NCBI GenBank assembly: GCA_038893495.1
Contig: JAWARJ010000001.1
Span: 1,167,824 to 1,231,823 of the forward strand
From: Thermoproteus sp.
GTDB taxonomy: Archaea > Thermoproteota > Thermoprotei > Thermoproteales > Thermoproteaceae
Length of the DNA: 64,000 bases
Reading direction: 5' to 3'
Notes under the pieces: generated by a model
The model's database searches: none
Seen by the model: only the letters and a program-made list of their open reading frames with translations
What the model was told of the DNA's origin: nothing
Program-made: the position numbers and the translations under genes
Shown: positions 32,350-40,695 of the stretch, one piece after another
Layout of the letters: each line of letters opens with the position of its first letter
Position numbering within the stretch: position 1 is the stretch's first letter

Positions 32350-33259
32350 CAGAAAATATCCTGCCTATAGGCACCACGTTCTGTCCGGCTAGACATATAC
32401 CCCAGAAGGCGTTTATCAAGGCGTTATTCATAGTGAGCGAGGCGCTCAGCGCGCCTACAAGCGCGCCGACGCTCATCCTGCCTCTCTCGACGCTTTCGAT
32501 GCCTAAAAACATCGAGGCTATGGGGACCGCATAGCTTATGGCGAAAGAGGAGGACCAATAGAAGCGATCCAGCAGTATATTCCTCTTAATGCCTCTAAGC
32601 CATTTATTCAAGGCCCCCACAAAGGAGTCGGAGCTCCCCCTCCCCTCTAGGTACTCGGAGGCCGCATGTACGCTTTCGCTATATGCACTCCTCTCTACAG
32701 ACCTGGCCTCTTCTACCTTCTTGATGTAGCGCTCGAGCACTATTAAATAGAAAGGCAGACCGCTCAAGCCGACAAGCCCCAATGTGGGGCTCATCTCGAA
32801 TATGGTAATTTCGGCCACAATTGCGGTGAAGATATTCGGGATGAAGGTATTGACGACATTACCTACATTCCACATGACGAAATCCACATCGCTGACCAAT
32901 CTGCCTATAGTATCGCGATTATCGCCTCGAGTCTTTAAGCTCTTGACGAGATTCGATTTAACTAGATATATGGATCTCGCGACCTCGTCCCAAAACGGCT
33001 TGAAGCCCCACTCGGTTGCGATATACAAAATGCCAGCTATGGCTAAAAGCCACAGCCCCCTATCTACTAGGCCTAACGACTTGTTGTAGAGGCCGTTGGT
33101 TATGTCTTGTATGGCGTAGGGGACGAACATGCCGCTGGCCACAGCTCTGAGCGTATATGCGCTCATGGCGGCAACGAGGCCTTTATTGAAGTCGGTACCT
33201 CTTAGAAATTCCATGTAAAACTTTAAGTGGAGTTTAGCGCTATGAATTATTGAGCGCAC
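32273..33259 (-). CDS. ABC exporter membrane domain without ATPase domain
   Basis: A 328-residue protein with the helical plan of a type IV ABC transmembrane domain: about six membrane segments, the long cytoplasmic loop around VSDVDFVMWNVGNVVNTFIPNIF, an SESVHAASEYLEGRGSSDSFVGALNKWL coupling region, and a final GQNVVPIGRIFSV. Where the nucleotide-binding domain should follow, the protein ends after a low-complexity RAQPAGPSRTQP tail that overlaps the cyclodeaminase gene by 77 nt. It may be a remnant or need a separate ATPase. Start GTG 33259; cttttaa lies about 25 nt upstream. Confidence 0.6.
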   Translation of the reverse strand: MRSIIHSAKLHLKFYMEFLRGTDFNKGLVAAMSAYTLRAVASGMFVPYAIQDITNGLYNKSLGLVDRGLWLLAIAGILYIATEWGFKPFWDEVARSIYLVKSNLVKSLKTRGDNRDTIGRLVSDVDFVMWNVGNVVNTFIPNIFTAIVAEITIFEMSPTLGLVGLSGLPFYLIVLERYIKKVEEARSVERSAYSESVHAASEYLEGRGSSDSFVGALNKWLRGIKRNILLDRFYWSSSFAISYAVPIASMFLGIESVERGRMSVGALVGALSASLTMNNALINAFWGICLAGQNVVPIGRIFSVKQASVQQKEALSRAQPAGPSRTQP

Positions 33260-33290
33260 AACTCCTAAGCGTTCCGGTTAGATTAAAAGT

Positions 33291-34523
33291 TTATTCTACG
33301 TCGAGCACGTCGAGCTCTACGACTTCCAACGAGGCGCCTAAAGTCTCGGCGACGCTCGGCTGGGTGCGCCCGCCGTCGCCGTTTATGAATTCCTTCACGT
33401 AAAGCCCCCCTTGACATCTAATTATTAACTCCAACACGCGGTCCGCCACGAGCCTCGCCGCGATGTCGTACACCATACGGCGCCTTTTAGCTCTTGGGTT
33501 AAGCCTTTTTATCCGTCTCGGCGTTCTTTGCGTCACGACGGCGCCCTCAAGCCCCTTCAATTTGGCCAGATCTTCCGCCGTCAGCGGCCTGTCCGACAGC
33601 GCCAATGCCCTATAGACCTTTATGCTGGTTTTAGCCTTGGCCTTGAGCTCCCTCACGTCGTTTCTAGTAGCGTATTTCAATTCTGATAAAATCACGCCGT
33701 CCGCCACAAGCCCGGAGAGGTCGCCCCTATATCTAGCGGGGTCTTTTATCTCCACTATTGCAGGTCTGCCATTGCCCAGCATCCTGACGTCGACGTCCTC
33801 TCTGCCCGCTGCGTGGAGCACCAGCGCCTTGCCGTCAAATCTAGCCCTGACGGGATCCAACAGCCCCTCTACGGTCTTCAAGGCCCCGGGCACGAGCCTC
33901 CCCTGAGATATAGTTCTGCTTAGTTTTAGATATCTGCCCAACAGCAGTATGGGGTTTCTGGACACCTTGACGGCGCCGTCGGGAATGCTGACCGTTGCCA
34001 CCACGTCGGGCCTTTCTTTACTCGCCGGCTTCTTTAAGATCTCGCCGACGGCCCTCCCTACCCTCCTATTTACCTCATGTTTTATGGATTCGCCTGTAGA
34101 TATGCCGAACTTCGCGACGACCTCCCTCTCCCTCTCCAACATTTCTTTAGGTATGGTGGAGCCCACTTGGAAGGTGTTGAAGTCAGCCGCCTTTAACGCC
34201 TCGGCGACGGCCTGGGCGTATCTCTCTACATCTTTAAGCAGACCGCCGCATATATAACACGCGGCTTCCCCTATATCCACGCCGTTGGCCGCCAAAAACC
34301 TCCTAGTGGGGCCGTGAACTTTAGCAAGCGCCTTGAGGTCCTCCAGGACGTCTAACCCATTTCGATAGTCGTAGACCAGCCTCATATGTAGTAAAGTCTT
34401 TATGGCGCGTCCTCTCTCCGCGTTCTCTATCCCGTACCCCATCGCGGCGAAGAGTCTACCTAGACAAGAATCGCACAGGGGATACTGCCGCAATATCTCT
34501 CTGGCCTTCTCAATCGGATCCAC
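33291..34523 (-). CDS. pus10: tRNA pseudouridine synthase Pus10
   Basis: A 410-residue archaeal Pus10, which makes pseudouridine 54 and 55 in tRNA. Zinc-type cysteines occur in YPLCDSC and ACYICG; a THUMP-like N-terminal half is followed by the catalytic region with GREDVDVRMLGNGRPAIVEI, where the aspartate of VDVRMLG is the expected nucleophile, and a C-terminal TQRTPRRIKRLNPRAKRRRMV segment. Start is GTG 34523 with ttaaatataag (minus strand) at 34539-34549. A TrmY-like gene that would act on the same nucleotide lies about 0.9 kb upstream. Confidence 0.92.
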   Translation of the reverse strand: MDPIEKAREILRQYPLCDSCLGRLFAAMGYGIENAERGRAIKTLLHMRLVYDYRNGLDVLEDLKALAKVHGPTRRFLAANGVDIGEAACYICGGLLKDVERYAQAVAEALKAADFNTFQVGSTIPKEMLEREREVVAKFGISTGESIKHEVNRRVGRAVGEILKKPASKERPDVVATVSIPDGAVKVSRNPILLLGRYLKLSRTISQGRLVPGALKTVEGLLDPVRARFDGKALVLHAAGREDVDVRMLGNGRPAIVEIKDPARYRGDLSGLVADGVILSELKYATRNDVRELKAKAKTSIKVYRALALSDRPLTAEDLAKLKGLEGAVVTQRTPRRIKRLNPRAKRRRMVYDIAARLVADRVLELIIRCQGGLYVKEFINGDGGRTQPSVAETLGASLEVVELDVLDVE

Positions 34524-34538
34524 TACGGTGTCTACAGG

Positions 34539-34549
34539 CTTATATTTAA
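34539..34549. promoter_or_regulatory. Two-way TATA-like element between pus10 and a GC-rich region
   Basis: cttatattta reads as ttaaatataag on the other strand. On the minus strand it sits 16-26 nt before the pus10 GTG. On the plus strand it would start transcription near 34570-34575, exactly where the GC-rich hairpin region begins. Confidence 0.5.
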
Positions 34550-34568
34550 CGTACCCTCCCTATCTCTC

Positions 34569-34730
34569 GACGCCGCGGGCCCTCCGGCGGCGCCTTCCGG
34601 CCTTTAGGCGACGCGCCCCAGATTGCAAGCGAAGGCACGACAGGAGCCGGGGCGAGGCCATTATGTTCTAACGAGGGTTGCATAAACGCACGCCCAAGCG
34701 ATAGACGAGCTTCTGGCCGCCGCGTAGCCT
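34569..34730 (+). ncRNA. Candidate structured RNA, identity unknown
   Basis: A GC-rich stretch without a convincing reading frame, between the pus10 promoter and the PaREP1 promoter. Stems seen: CGCCGC (34571-34576) with GCGGCG (34587-34592); GCC/GGC around a TTTA loop (34600-34609); CGCCCC (34614-34619) with GGGGCG (34649-34654). The 5' end (34569-34581) can pair alternatively with GGCCGCCGCGT (34715-34725), closing the region. No tRNA T-loop and no clear RNase P conserved block was found. Could be a lineage-specific RNA, or simply GC-rich DNA. Low confidence. Confidence 0.3.
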
Positions 34731-34776
34731 AGGAGGTGTATTTCTACCTTATAAAACGGGACTCAAAATAAAAGAG

Positions 34777-35289
34777 ATGGTTGTTGCAACTCACCCTTGG
34801 CGCGACTTGGAGGGGTACATCGACGCGAGGGCGACTGAGGCTTTGTACGAGTTCGAGCTGGCCGAGAGGTTTTTAGAGCAGGGCGTTTATAGGAACGCCG
34901 CCGGCAAGGCGTTTCAGGGCTGGAAGGCGTTGTTGGCCGCGCTGGCTGGCTTAAACCGCGAGCTTCTAGTAGGTGAGTTTAAGGGTGTTGCGAGACTTAG
35001 AGAACGCCTCGTCGTCGAGAGGGCCGACTTCGTGATCGCGGTCATGCCCACCTCCGCCATGAAGAAGGTGGCCAACATCCTTGCGCAGAAATACGGAGAC
35101 GACGTCGTCTACCTAACAGAGCTAGCCCTATCGCTCCATGAGTTTCAATACAACGGCATAGACCCCACAGGCGCTTTAAGCAGATATACAGATCTCAAAG
35201 ACGTCGAGGCCGACTTGAAGAGACTCGTCGGAAGGGGCCGGGAGGTCGCGTGCTCTGTGTTTAAGAAGTGCGCCCGCGACATAGCCTAA
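34777..35289 (+). CDS. PaREP1-family protein
   Basis: A 170-residue helical protein of the PaREP1/PaREP8 type known from multicopy families in Pyrobaculum. The signature is RATEALYEFELAERFLEQGVYRNAAGKAFQGWKALLAALAGL. The family resembles HEPN-like four-helix proteins; its function is not established. ATG 34777 is preceded by cttataaaac (about 34749-34758). It interrupts the neighbourhood of two tRNA TPsi-arm modification genes (pus10 and a TrmY-like gene), perhaps as an insertion. Confidence 0.8.
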   Translation: MVVATHPWRDLEGYIDARATEALYEFELAERFLEQGVYRNAAGKAFQGWKALLAALAGLNRELLVGEFKGVARLRERLVVERADFVIAVMPTSAMKKVANILAQKYGDDVVYLTELALSLHEFQYNGIDPTGALSRYTDLKDVEADLKRLVGRGREVACSVFKKCARDIA

Positions 35290-35380
35290 CTGGCCGCTCC
35301 TACGTGTAGTGCTTGGCCTCGTTGAGACCGTATTGACGATCGCCGTGACGCCAAAGCGGGGCCGCGCGGCCCGTCGAACG

Positions 35381-35848
35381 TTATGTGCGTTGCGACCTGT
35401 CTGCCTCTATGTTGAACACGACGAATTGGTGGTGTGGAAGCATGTCGTCAAGGCCGGCGCCGCAGTCGACGTCCAAGTCGACGGGCTCGATGTAGGCCAC
35501 GTAGGTAAAACTCCCCGGGGGCCTACAGGCGCCGCGCCTCCCGTCTATAACGGGCCTCTCCATGAAGTCCTTCAATGCGGCTCTCCTCATCAACTTGAGG
35601 CCTGGATGTCGCACGCCCCGCAAGCCCTTCTTCAAGAGGCCTGTAGCCGACTCCTCGTCGGGAAATAGAGACCTGACGGAGCTCCCGAGGACTCTAAGAG
35701 CCTCGCCGGAATCCACTAGGTACATGACGAACTCCGAGTCGCTCCTAATGCCGTTTGATATCAATAGGGCCGCCACCAAGGCCTTCCCGTGGATATATGG
35801 TAACTCCTCGAAGGCCTTCCTAGAGGTCACCAAGACGAAACGCCGCAT
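35381..35848 (-). CDS. Short TrmY-like SPOUT methyltransferase
   Basis: A 155-residue protein matching parts of TrmY, which methylates N1 of pseudouridine 54 in archaeal tRNA: MRRFVLVTSR start, VAALLISNGIRSDSEFVMYL, a substrate loop LFPDEESATGLLKKGL, and an ending HHQFVVFNIEADR like the last SPOUT helix. It is clearly shorter than the usual TrmY of about 190-200 residues, so parts of the knot region are reduced. Pus10, which would create its substrate, is encoded nearby. It begins 1 nt inside the SRP54 gene end. An alternative is a diverged SPOUT protein with another target. Confidence 0.55.
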   Translation of the reverse strand: MRRFVLVTSRKAFEELPYIHGKALVAALLISNGIRSDSEFVMYLVDSGEALRVLGSSVRSLFPDEESATGLLKKGLRGVRHPGLKLMRRAALKDFMERPVIDGRRGACRPPGSFTYVAYIEPVDLDVDCGAGLDDMLPHHQFVVFNIEADRSQRT

Positions 35849-37158
35849 TAAAGCCTCGCGCCCCTCGCGCTCAGCCTATACTGGCGCTTGAGGGTCTTCG
35901 CCATTTTCTTCATGGCCTCGTAGGCCCTCAACATGTCCTTTACGTCTTTCGGCGTCACGCCTGCGCCTATAGCGATGCGTCGTATCCTAGAGGCATTCAA
36001 TATGCTCGGGTCTTTCAGCTCCTCGAGGGTCATGGAGCTCAAAATGGCGCGCCACTTCTTCAAGTTCTTTTGGGACAGCTCTATCTGCTCGTCGCTGACC
36101 TTCGAGGCGAGCGTGCCGGGGAGAAGCTCCAATACCTTACTGAGAGGGCCGAGCTTCAATAAGGCGTCTATCTGTTTCTTAAAGGTCAAGAGGTCTAACT
36201 TCCCACTTTCCAGCTCCTCTAGGAGCTCCTCCTCTTCGAACACGGCCTTGATGCGTTCGACCAACGCCTCCAAATCGCCCATGCCCAAGATCCTCGCCAC
36301 GAACTTCTTGGGGTTGAACGGCTCCACCTCATCTACGCCCTCGCCGACGCCGATAAATTTGACCTTAGCGCCGGTCTTGGCGATAGCTGCAAGCGCTCCG
36401 CCTCCCCGCGCCGTGCTGTCCATTTTGGTTATGACGGCCGAATGTATCGGGACGTACCTCATAAAGGCCTCGGCCTGTGCGGCGGCCTGACGGCCCACCG
36501 TGGCGTCGACAACCAGTACGACCTCGTCAGGCTTCACGGCGTCATAAATCGCCTTAACCTCCTCAAGCAGAGCCTGTTCGTTCTTGTGGCGTCCCGCCGT
36601 ATCTATGATCAGCAGGTCGAGGCCCTTGAGGCGCTCCAAGCCGCGGAGGGCTATCTCCACCGCGTTCGAGCCGTCCTTCTCGCCGTAGAAAGGTGCGCCT
36701 ATCTTTTCCGCCAACTGCTTCAACTGGTCGAAAGCAGCAGGCCTTATGGTGTCTGTCTCCACCAGCCCCACCTTGACGCCCCGCTTCATGTAAAACAGCG
36801 CTATTTTGGCCGCAGTCGTCGTCTTACCGCTGCCCTCAACGCCCAATAACATCATCACGTAGGGCCTCTTGGGTAGCCGCAAGTCCGGCTCGGCCTCGCC
36901 CCCTAGCAGTTTGACTAGCTCTTGATATATCACATAAACGACGAAGTCCTTAATCGGTATGCCGGGAGGAGGTCTCTCTTCTTTAATCCTCCTGATGGCC
37001 GTGTCGCTAAATGCCTTCACGAGGTCTAAGGGCACGTCGGCCTTCAACAAAGACCTCTGTAGCTCCCTCGATATCTCCGCGAGTGTCTGCTCGTCGATAT
37101 ATTCAACCCCCCGTATCCTCTCTATGAGCTTCGAGAAGAGCTCGGTGAGCGGCTTCAC
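35848..37158 (-). CDS. srp54: Signal recognition particle GTPase SRP54
   Basis: The GTPase that binds signal sequences and 7S RNA for co-translational targeting. The 436-residue protein has an N domain, the P-loop GVEGSGKTT at 106-114, an AKIALFYMKRGVKVGLVETDTIRPAAFDQL insertion-box region, LIIDTAGRH, ITKMDSTARGGGAL and a helical M domain from about 300 ending in a basic RQYRLSARGARL tail. Start is ATG; the TrmY-like gene begins at its last base. Length is normal. Confidence 0.95.
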   Translation of the reverse strand: MKPLTELFSKLIERIRGVEYIDEQTLAEISRELQRSLLKADVPLDLVKAFSDTAIRRIKEERPPPGIPIKDFVVYVIYQELVKLLGGEAEPDLRLPKRPYVMMLLGVEGSGKTTTAAKIALFYMKRGVKVGLVETDTIRPAAFDQLKQLAEKIGAPFYGEKDGSNAVEIALRGLERLKGLDLLIIDTAGRHKNEQALLEEVKAIYDAVKPDEVVLVVDATVGRQAAAQAEAFMRYVPIHSAVITKMDSTARGGGALAAIAKTGAKVKFIGVGEGVDEVEPFNPKKFVARILGMGDLEALVERIKAVFEEEELLEELESGKLDLLTFKKQIDALLKLGPLSKVLELLPGTLASKVSDEQIELSQKNLKKWRAILSSMTLEELKDPSILNASRIRRIAIGAGVTPKDVKDMLRAYEAMKKMAKTLKRQYRLSARGARL

Positions 37159-37187
37159 AAGCCCATAGGCACACTTATTAAAAAATC

Positions 37188-37937
37188 TTAATGGACAAAT
37201 AGGAGGGTCACGTATGCGAGGAGCAGAGCCACGAGTATTGACGACAGGGCCTTAAGGAAGTCGGAAATCCTAACTATCCTCATCTTCCGAGATGCCGCAG
37301 AGCCCAACAACGTGCTGTAGATAAGTAGCGTAAAGGACATAGGTATCTTGAAGCCCGTGCCTAAGGCGGCTAGTAGCGCCGCAGATGTATTGGCCGCGAC
37401 GGCGCCGCTCGTCGAGAAGGCGTAGAGCTTCACTATCCAGCGGGAGAACCACAAGCCTAGATAGTTACCCACGACGATTGGCGCCACCACGTAGGGGCTT
37501 TTAGTTATGAAGGCTATATTATTAGCGCCGAACATAAACGCTATCCCCGCAAGGACGAGGTAGCCGAACGCCAACGACGGCCTTAGGCTTCTGCTCATCA
37601 TGTAGCCGACGGCGAAGGCGATAATAGGCGTGCCGAACCACAACAACAATGCGAGGGGGGTCAGGCCCTTCAGAGAGTAGAGGAAGATAGAGATGGGCAA
37701 CGATATCTTGGCCGCGGTGAAGACGGCGTAGAACAACAAGGCCACTAAGTACTGCGTGGGGTCGAAGGGGATGGGCGTCATGGGGGAGGTAAATACGCCG
37801 AGGACCTCGAAGACCACTGCGATCGTGAGGGCCCTCCGAGGCCCCAGCCCTCCCCACGCAGAGGGGCCGACGACGACTAGGGCGTTGTTGTACACCAAGG
37901 CGAGAGTCAAGAGGAGCTGAAGTATTTCGCCCAACAT
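37188..37937 (-). CDS. PiT-like phosphate permease family membrane protein
   Basis: A 249-residue protein with about seven or eight hydrophobic segments. The repeated PiT-type signatures are recognisable in changed form: VYNNALVVVGPSAWGG at the N-terminus, FGANNIAFITKSP in the middle and FSTSGAVAANTSAALLAALGTGF in the second half. It is shorter than standard PiT carriers (about 330-400), so the function may differ. ATG 37937 is chosen because everything upstream in this frame is the reverse of deoC. Confidence 0.6.
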   Translation of the reverse strand: MLGEILQLLLTLALVYNNALVVVGPSAWGGLGPRRALTIAVVFEVLGVFTSPMTPIPFDPTQYLVALLFYAVFTAAKISLPISIFLYSLKGLTPLALLLWFGTPIIAFAVGYMMSRSLRPSLAFGYLVLAGIAFMFGANNIAFITKSPYVVAPIVVGNYLGLWFSRWIVKLYAFSTSGAVAANTSAALLAALGTGFKIPMSFTLLIYSTLLGSAASRKMRIVRISDFLKALSSILVALLLAYVTLLFVH

Positions 37938-37980
37938 GGCGCCGCCTCTAGGGACTTCATGGCTCTCCTCCCCAGCTACA

Positions 37981-37990
37981 TTAAAATATT
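37981..37990 (+). promoter_or_regulatory. TATA element of deoC
   Basis: ttaaaatatt lies 17-26 nt before ATG 38007, which decides the deoC start against the longer in-frame reading beginning at 37959. Confidence 0.55.
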
Positions 37991-38006
37991 TTGCCCTAAA
38001 GTGGTT

Positions 38007-38696
38007 ATGGAGTTGCCGAGAAGTAGGGAGGAGCTGGCGCGCCTGATCGACCACACTCTGCTTAATCCGGCCGCCACGCCGGCCGATGTGGAGAAGTACT
38101 GCAGAGAGGTCCTGGACTACGGCTTCTGGGCCGTCGTGGTGAATCCAGTGTATGTGTCCTACGCGAAGTACATAATTGGCGGCAGGGCCAAAGTGGTCTC
38201 GGTGGTGGGCTTCCCCTTCGGGGCCACAAAGCCTTCGGTAAAAGTCGCAGAGGCCGAGGCCGCCATGGACGATGGGGCCGACGAAATAGACCTGGTGATG
38301 AACATAGGCGCGTTTAAGGCCGGCCGCCACGAGCTCGTGGAGAGGGAGGTCAGAGCGGTCGCCTCGGTCGTACATGATTACGGCGGGATCCTAAAGGTCA
38401 TAATCGAGACTGCCTATTTGACGCGGGAGGAGATAGCGAGGGCGTCCCGAATAGTAGTGGACGCCGGCGCTGACTTCGTCAAGACCAATACCGGCTACGG
38501 GCCTCGCGGCGTTACGGTGGAGGACGTAGAGGTCATTAGGAGCGCTGTGGGGGATAGGGCGGGCATAAAGGCGGCTGGAGGCATCAGGACGGCGGAACAA
38601 GCTCTGGCCGTAATAAGGGCGGGGGCGACTAGAATAGGCACGAGCCGCGGGGTAGATGTAATAAACAGCTGGCTTCAAGACAAGATGGAGAAGTAG
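38007..38696 (+). CDS. deoC: Deoxyribose-phosphate aldolase
   Basis: A 229-residue class I aldolase cleaving 2-deoxyribose 5-phosphate to acetaldehyde and glyceraldehyde 3-phosphate. Motifs: LIDHTLLNPAATPADVEKYC at the start, VVGFPFG, EIDLVMNIGA, LKVIIETAYL with the lysine, and FVKTNTGYGPRGVT containing the Schiff-base lysine, then GIKAAGGIRT. The 3' end overlaps the convergent thioesterase gene by 22 nt. Likely role: nucleoside breakdown feeding central carbon metabolism. Confidence 0.93.
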   Translation: MELPRSREELARLIDHTLLNPAATPADVEKYCREVLDYGFWAVVVNPVYVSYAKYIIGGRAKVVSVVGFPFGATKPSVKVAEAEAAMDDGADEIDLVMNIGAFKAGRHELVEREVRAVASVVHDYGGILKVIIETAYLTREEIARASRIVVDAGADFVKTNTGYGPRGVTVEDVEVIRSAVGDRAGIKAAGGIRTAEQALAVIRAGATRIGTSRGVDVINSWLQDKMEK

Positions 38697-39616
38697 GCGG
38701 GCCTGTCTTCGCTATATCTAATTCCCTTCAGCGCCTTGGCCTCAGCCAGGTTTTCGGCCCTTCTTTTCAACGCGTCGGGATCTTTTATTAGCTCTTGCCC
38801 TATCGGCGTGGGCCTGCCGCTAGTCATGTTGACAAATGTGAAATAACCGCTGGCGACTTTACGCTCACCTCTAAGGCCCTTAGTGCGGACGCTAAACGCG
38901 ACTTCGAGGCTCGTATTGCCCACATAGTCGACGCCGCCTCTTATCTCTATTATGTCGCCGACATATATAGGCCTCTTGAAGTTGATGGCGTTTAGGCTGG
39001 CGGTGACATATATGCCCGGCTTGTAGTTGAACGCCGCTATTGCGGCTATCTGGTCTAGGTAGTACAACAGCTTCCCTCCGTACATCAAATCGCCGTATAT
39101 GGCGTCCTCCGGCATAACTTGGATGTAGCTGAGAGGCGGTAGCTCCTCGTCGGCGGGCTCGCGACGTAGCTCCGGCTCTACAGACTCGCGCCACTTGGAG
39201 AAATAGTCTAATAGCGCCTTCTCCCAGCCCTCCGGGGCCTCTAGGGCCTTATTGAGCGGTTGCGGCCTGTCGTCGGGCCCGATCTTCACGAAGATCATCC
39301 TGGCTATTGTGGCCAGAGAGTAGCCCTCAGGCCTTTTGACGTACGCCTCGACCAACGCGGTCATGCTGGCCCTCCTGGCATGTACTATCCAAGATCTGAA
39401 CTTGACTATATCGCCCATACGTACTGGCGATACGAAATGCATGCGGTCTAAATAGCCCAGCACCACGTTCGACTCGGAGAAGTTCATAGCGGCTATAGTG
39501 CCAGCGTCTACGAGCCACTGCAACATATAGCCGCCGTACAACGTCCCTAACGGGTTCACGTTATGCGGCGTGACAAGCCTCACGACCTCCACCTTGGTGC
39601 TAGATATAGTGGTCAT
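38675..39616 (-). CDS. Double-hotdog acyl-CoA thioesterase
   Basis: A 313-residue protein with two hotdog domains of the acyl-CoA hydrolase type. The first has NPLGTLYGGYMLQWLVDAGTIAAM (20-43), the second GDLMYGGKLLYYLDQIAAIAAFNY with INFKRPIYVGDII. It would hydrolyse acyl-CoA thioesters in the cytosol; chain length is not predictable. Archaea lack conventional fatty acid membranes, so the role may be in CoA recycling. It overlaps the GlmU-like gene upstream by 4 nt. Confidence 0.85.
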   Translation of the reverse strand: MTTISSTKVEVVRLVTPHNVNPLGTLYGGYMLQWLVDAGTIAAMNFSESNVVLGYLDRMHFVSPVRMGDIVKFRSWIVHARRASMTALVEAYVKRPEGYSLATIARMIFVKIGPDDRPQPLNKALEAPEGWEKALLDYFSKWRESVEPELRREPADEELPPLSYIQVMPEDAIYGDLMYGGKLLYYLDQIAAIAAFNYKPGIYVTASLNAINFKRPIYVGDIIEIRGGVDYVGNTSLEVAFSVRTKGLRGERKVASGYFTFVNMTSGRPTPIGQELIKDPDALKRRAENLAEAKALKGIRYSEDRPAYFSILS

Positions 39617-40695
39617 GTGAAGCCCCGACCTGGCTCCAAGAGGGCTCCTGCCTCTACCCTCGTCCCTCTCCCTATCAGAGCGCCCAGCTTGTAAAATTCC
39701 CGCCCTCTGACCTCTATGGGCTTTAACTTCCCCCTGCCCTCCCTCAAGACGGACTTAGTTATGACGCCGGGCTCCAAGACGGCCTCTTCGCCAACTACGC
39801 TGTAGGAGACGAAAGAGCCCCTGCCTATAGTGGCTCCGGGCTCTATCAAACTATGTGTTATCTCGGCACTACTGCCCACCACGACATCCTCCTCAACGTC
39901 GGCGAAATTCCTCACAAGGGCGTGTGCGCCTATGAAGGCGCCGCGGCCTATATATGCAGGGCCCTTTATCACTGCGTAGTGGTCTATCTCTGCGCCTCTC
40001 TCGATGTAGACAGGCCCCTCTATGACGGCCGTGGGGCTTATCTTGGCGCCTGCGGAGATATACGTGGCGTCCGGCATGACCAATTCGAGCGCCCCCATTA
40101 GGTCTAGCGGCTTGTCGACTTTAAACCACTTACCGCCCCACACAGCCACCGCTATTTTCCAAGTCTTTGCCAGTTGAGACAGAGCTTGGGCCAAAGTTCT
40201 CCCCTCGAAAGCCCTTGCGGCGTCTCGCGGTATTAACAACATGCCGCCATACGCCAGCTGGCCCTCGCCCCCCACGCCGACTAGAAGTCCTTCGGACATC
40301 TCTAAGGGCACGCCGGCTCTAGACCTAACAGGCACCGCAAGGACGGCCCCGTCGCTACCCAAAGAGGCCGCCGCCTCGACGAGCGCCCTAACGGCCTCCT
40401 TCTCGGTTATCACCGAGCCTTCGGCTATTAGTAGCCTATCCGTAGACGTGGCGACATCTCTTGCGGCCATGATGGCGTCTCCCACCGTGTCGCCGTCGAC
40501 CTGAAGGACGTCGTATTTCTCCTCGACGCCGTCCCTAAAGGCTACATAGACCTTGCCGAAAGTCTCGAAGAGCGCGTCGGCCATATATCGATAGAGCGGC
40601 TTGCCTCCGATCTTAACGAAAGCCCTACGGCCTCCCGTAAGGGAGCCGAAGGAGGCCTCGTAGTCGTTAGCGGAAACTACAGGCACTATCATCAC
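39613..40695 (-). CDS. GlmU-like sugar nucleotidyltransferase / left-handed beta-helix protein
   Basis: A 360-residue protein with a diverged nucleotidyltransferase N-terminal half (IVPVVSANDYE, RRAFVKIGGKPLYRYMADAL) and a C-terminal left-handed beta helix built of hexapeptides (ISPTAVIEGPVYIERGAEI, AYIGRGAFIGAHALV, ATIGRGSFVSYSVV). It overlaps glmS by 4 nt, so a role in making UDP-N-acetylglucosamine from glucosamine phosphate is likely. The usual LAAGxGTRM signature is missing at the N-terminus, so the uridylyltransferase half may be altered or inactive. Confidence 0.7.
   Translation of the reverse strand: MMIVPVVSANDYEASFGSLTGGRRAFVKIGGKPLYRYMADALFETFGKVYVAFRDGVEEKYDVLQVDGDTVGDAIMAARDVATSTDRLLIAEGSVITEKEAVRALVEAAASLGSDGAVLAVPVRSRAGVPLEMSEGLLVGVGGEGQLAYGGMLLIPRDAARAFEGRTLAQALSQLAKTWKIAVAVWGGKWFKVDKPLDLMGALELVMPDATYISAGAKISPTAVIEGPVYIERGAEIDHYAVIKGPAYIGRGAFIGAHALVRNFADVEEDVVVGSSAEITHSLIEPGATIGRGSFVSYSVVGEEAVLEPGVITKSVLREGRGKLKPIEVRGREFYKLGALIGRGTRVEAGALLEPGRGFT

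Noticed and set aside
34569-34730. tRNA (with introns), 5S RNA or SRP RNA in the GC-rich gap
   Set aside because: No TTCRA-type T-loop, no 5S or SRP conserved blocks on either strand; left as an unidentified candidate only.
35290-35380. Box C/D-like TTGACGA between PaREP1 and the TrmY-like gene
   Set aside because: No matching D box; short spacer without other signals.
37938-38375. N-terminal extension of the PiT-like protein to 395 residues
   Set aside because: The extension is antisense to deoC, is rich in His and Arg without membrane segments, and the ATG at 37937 begins exactly where the hydrophobic protein starts.
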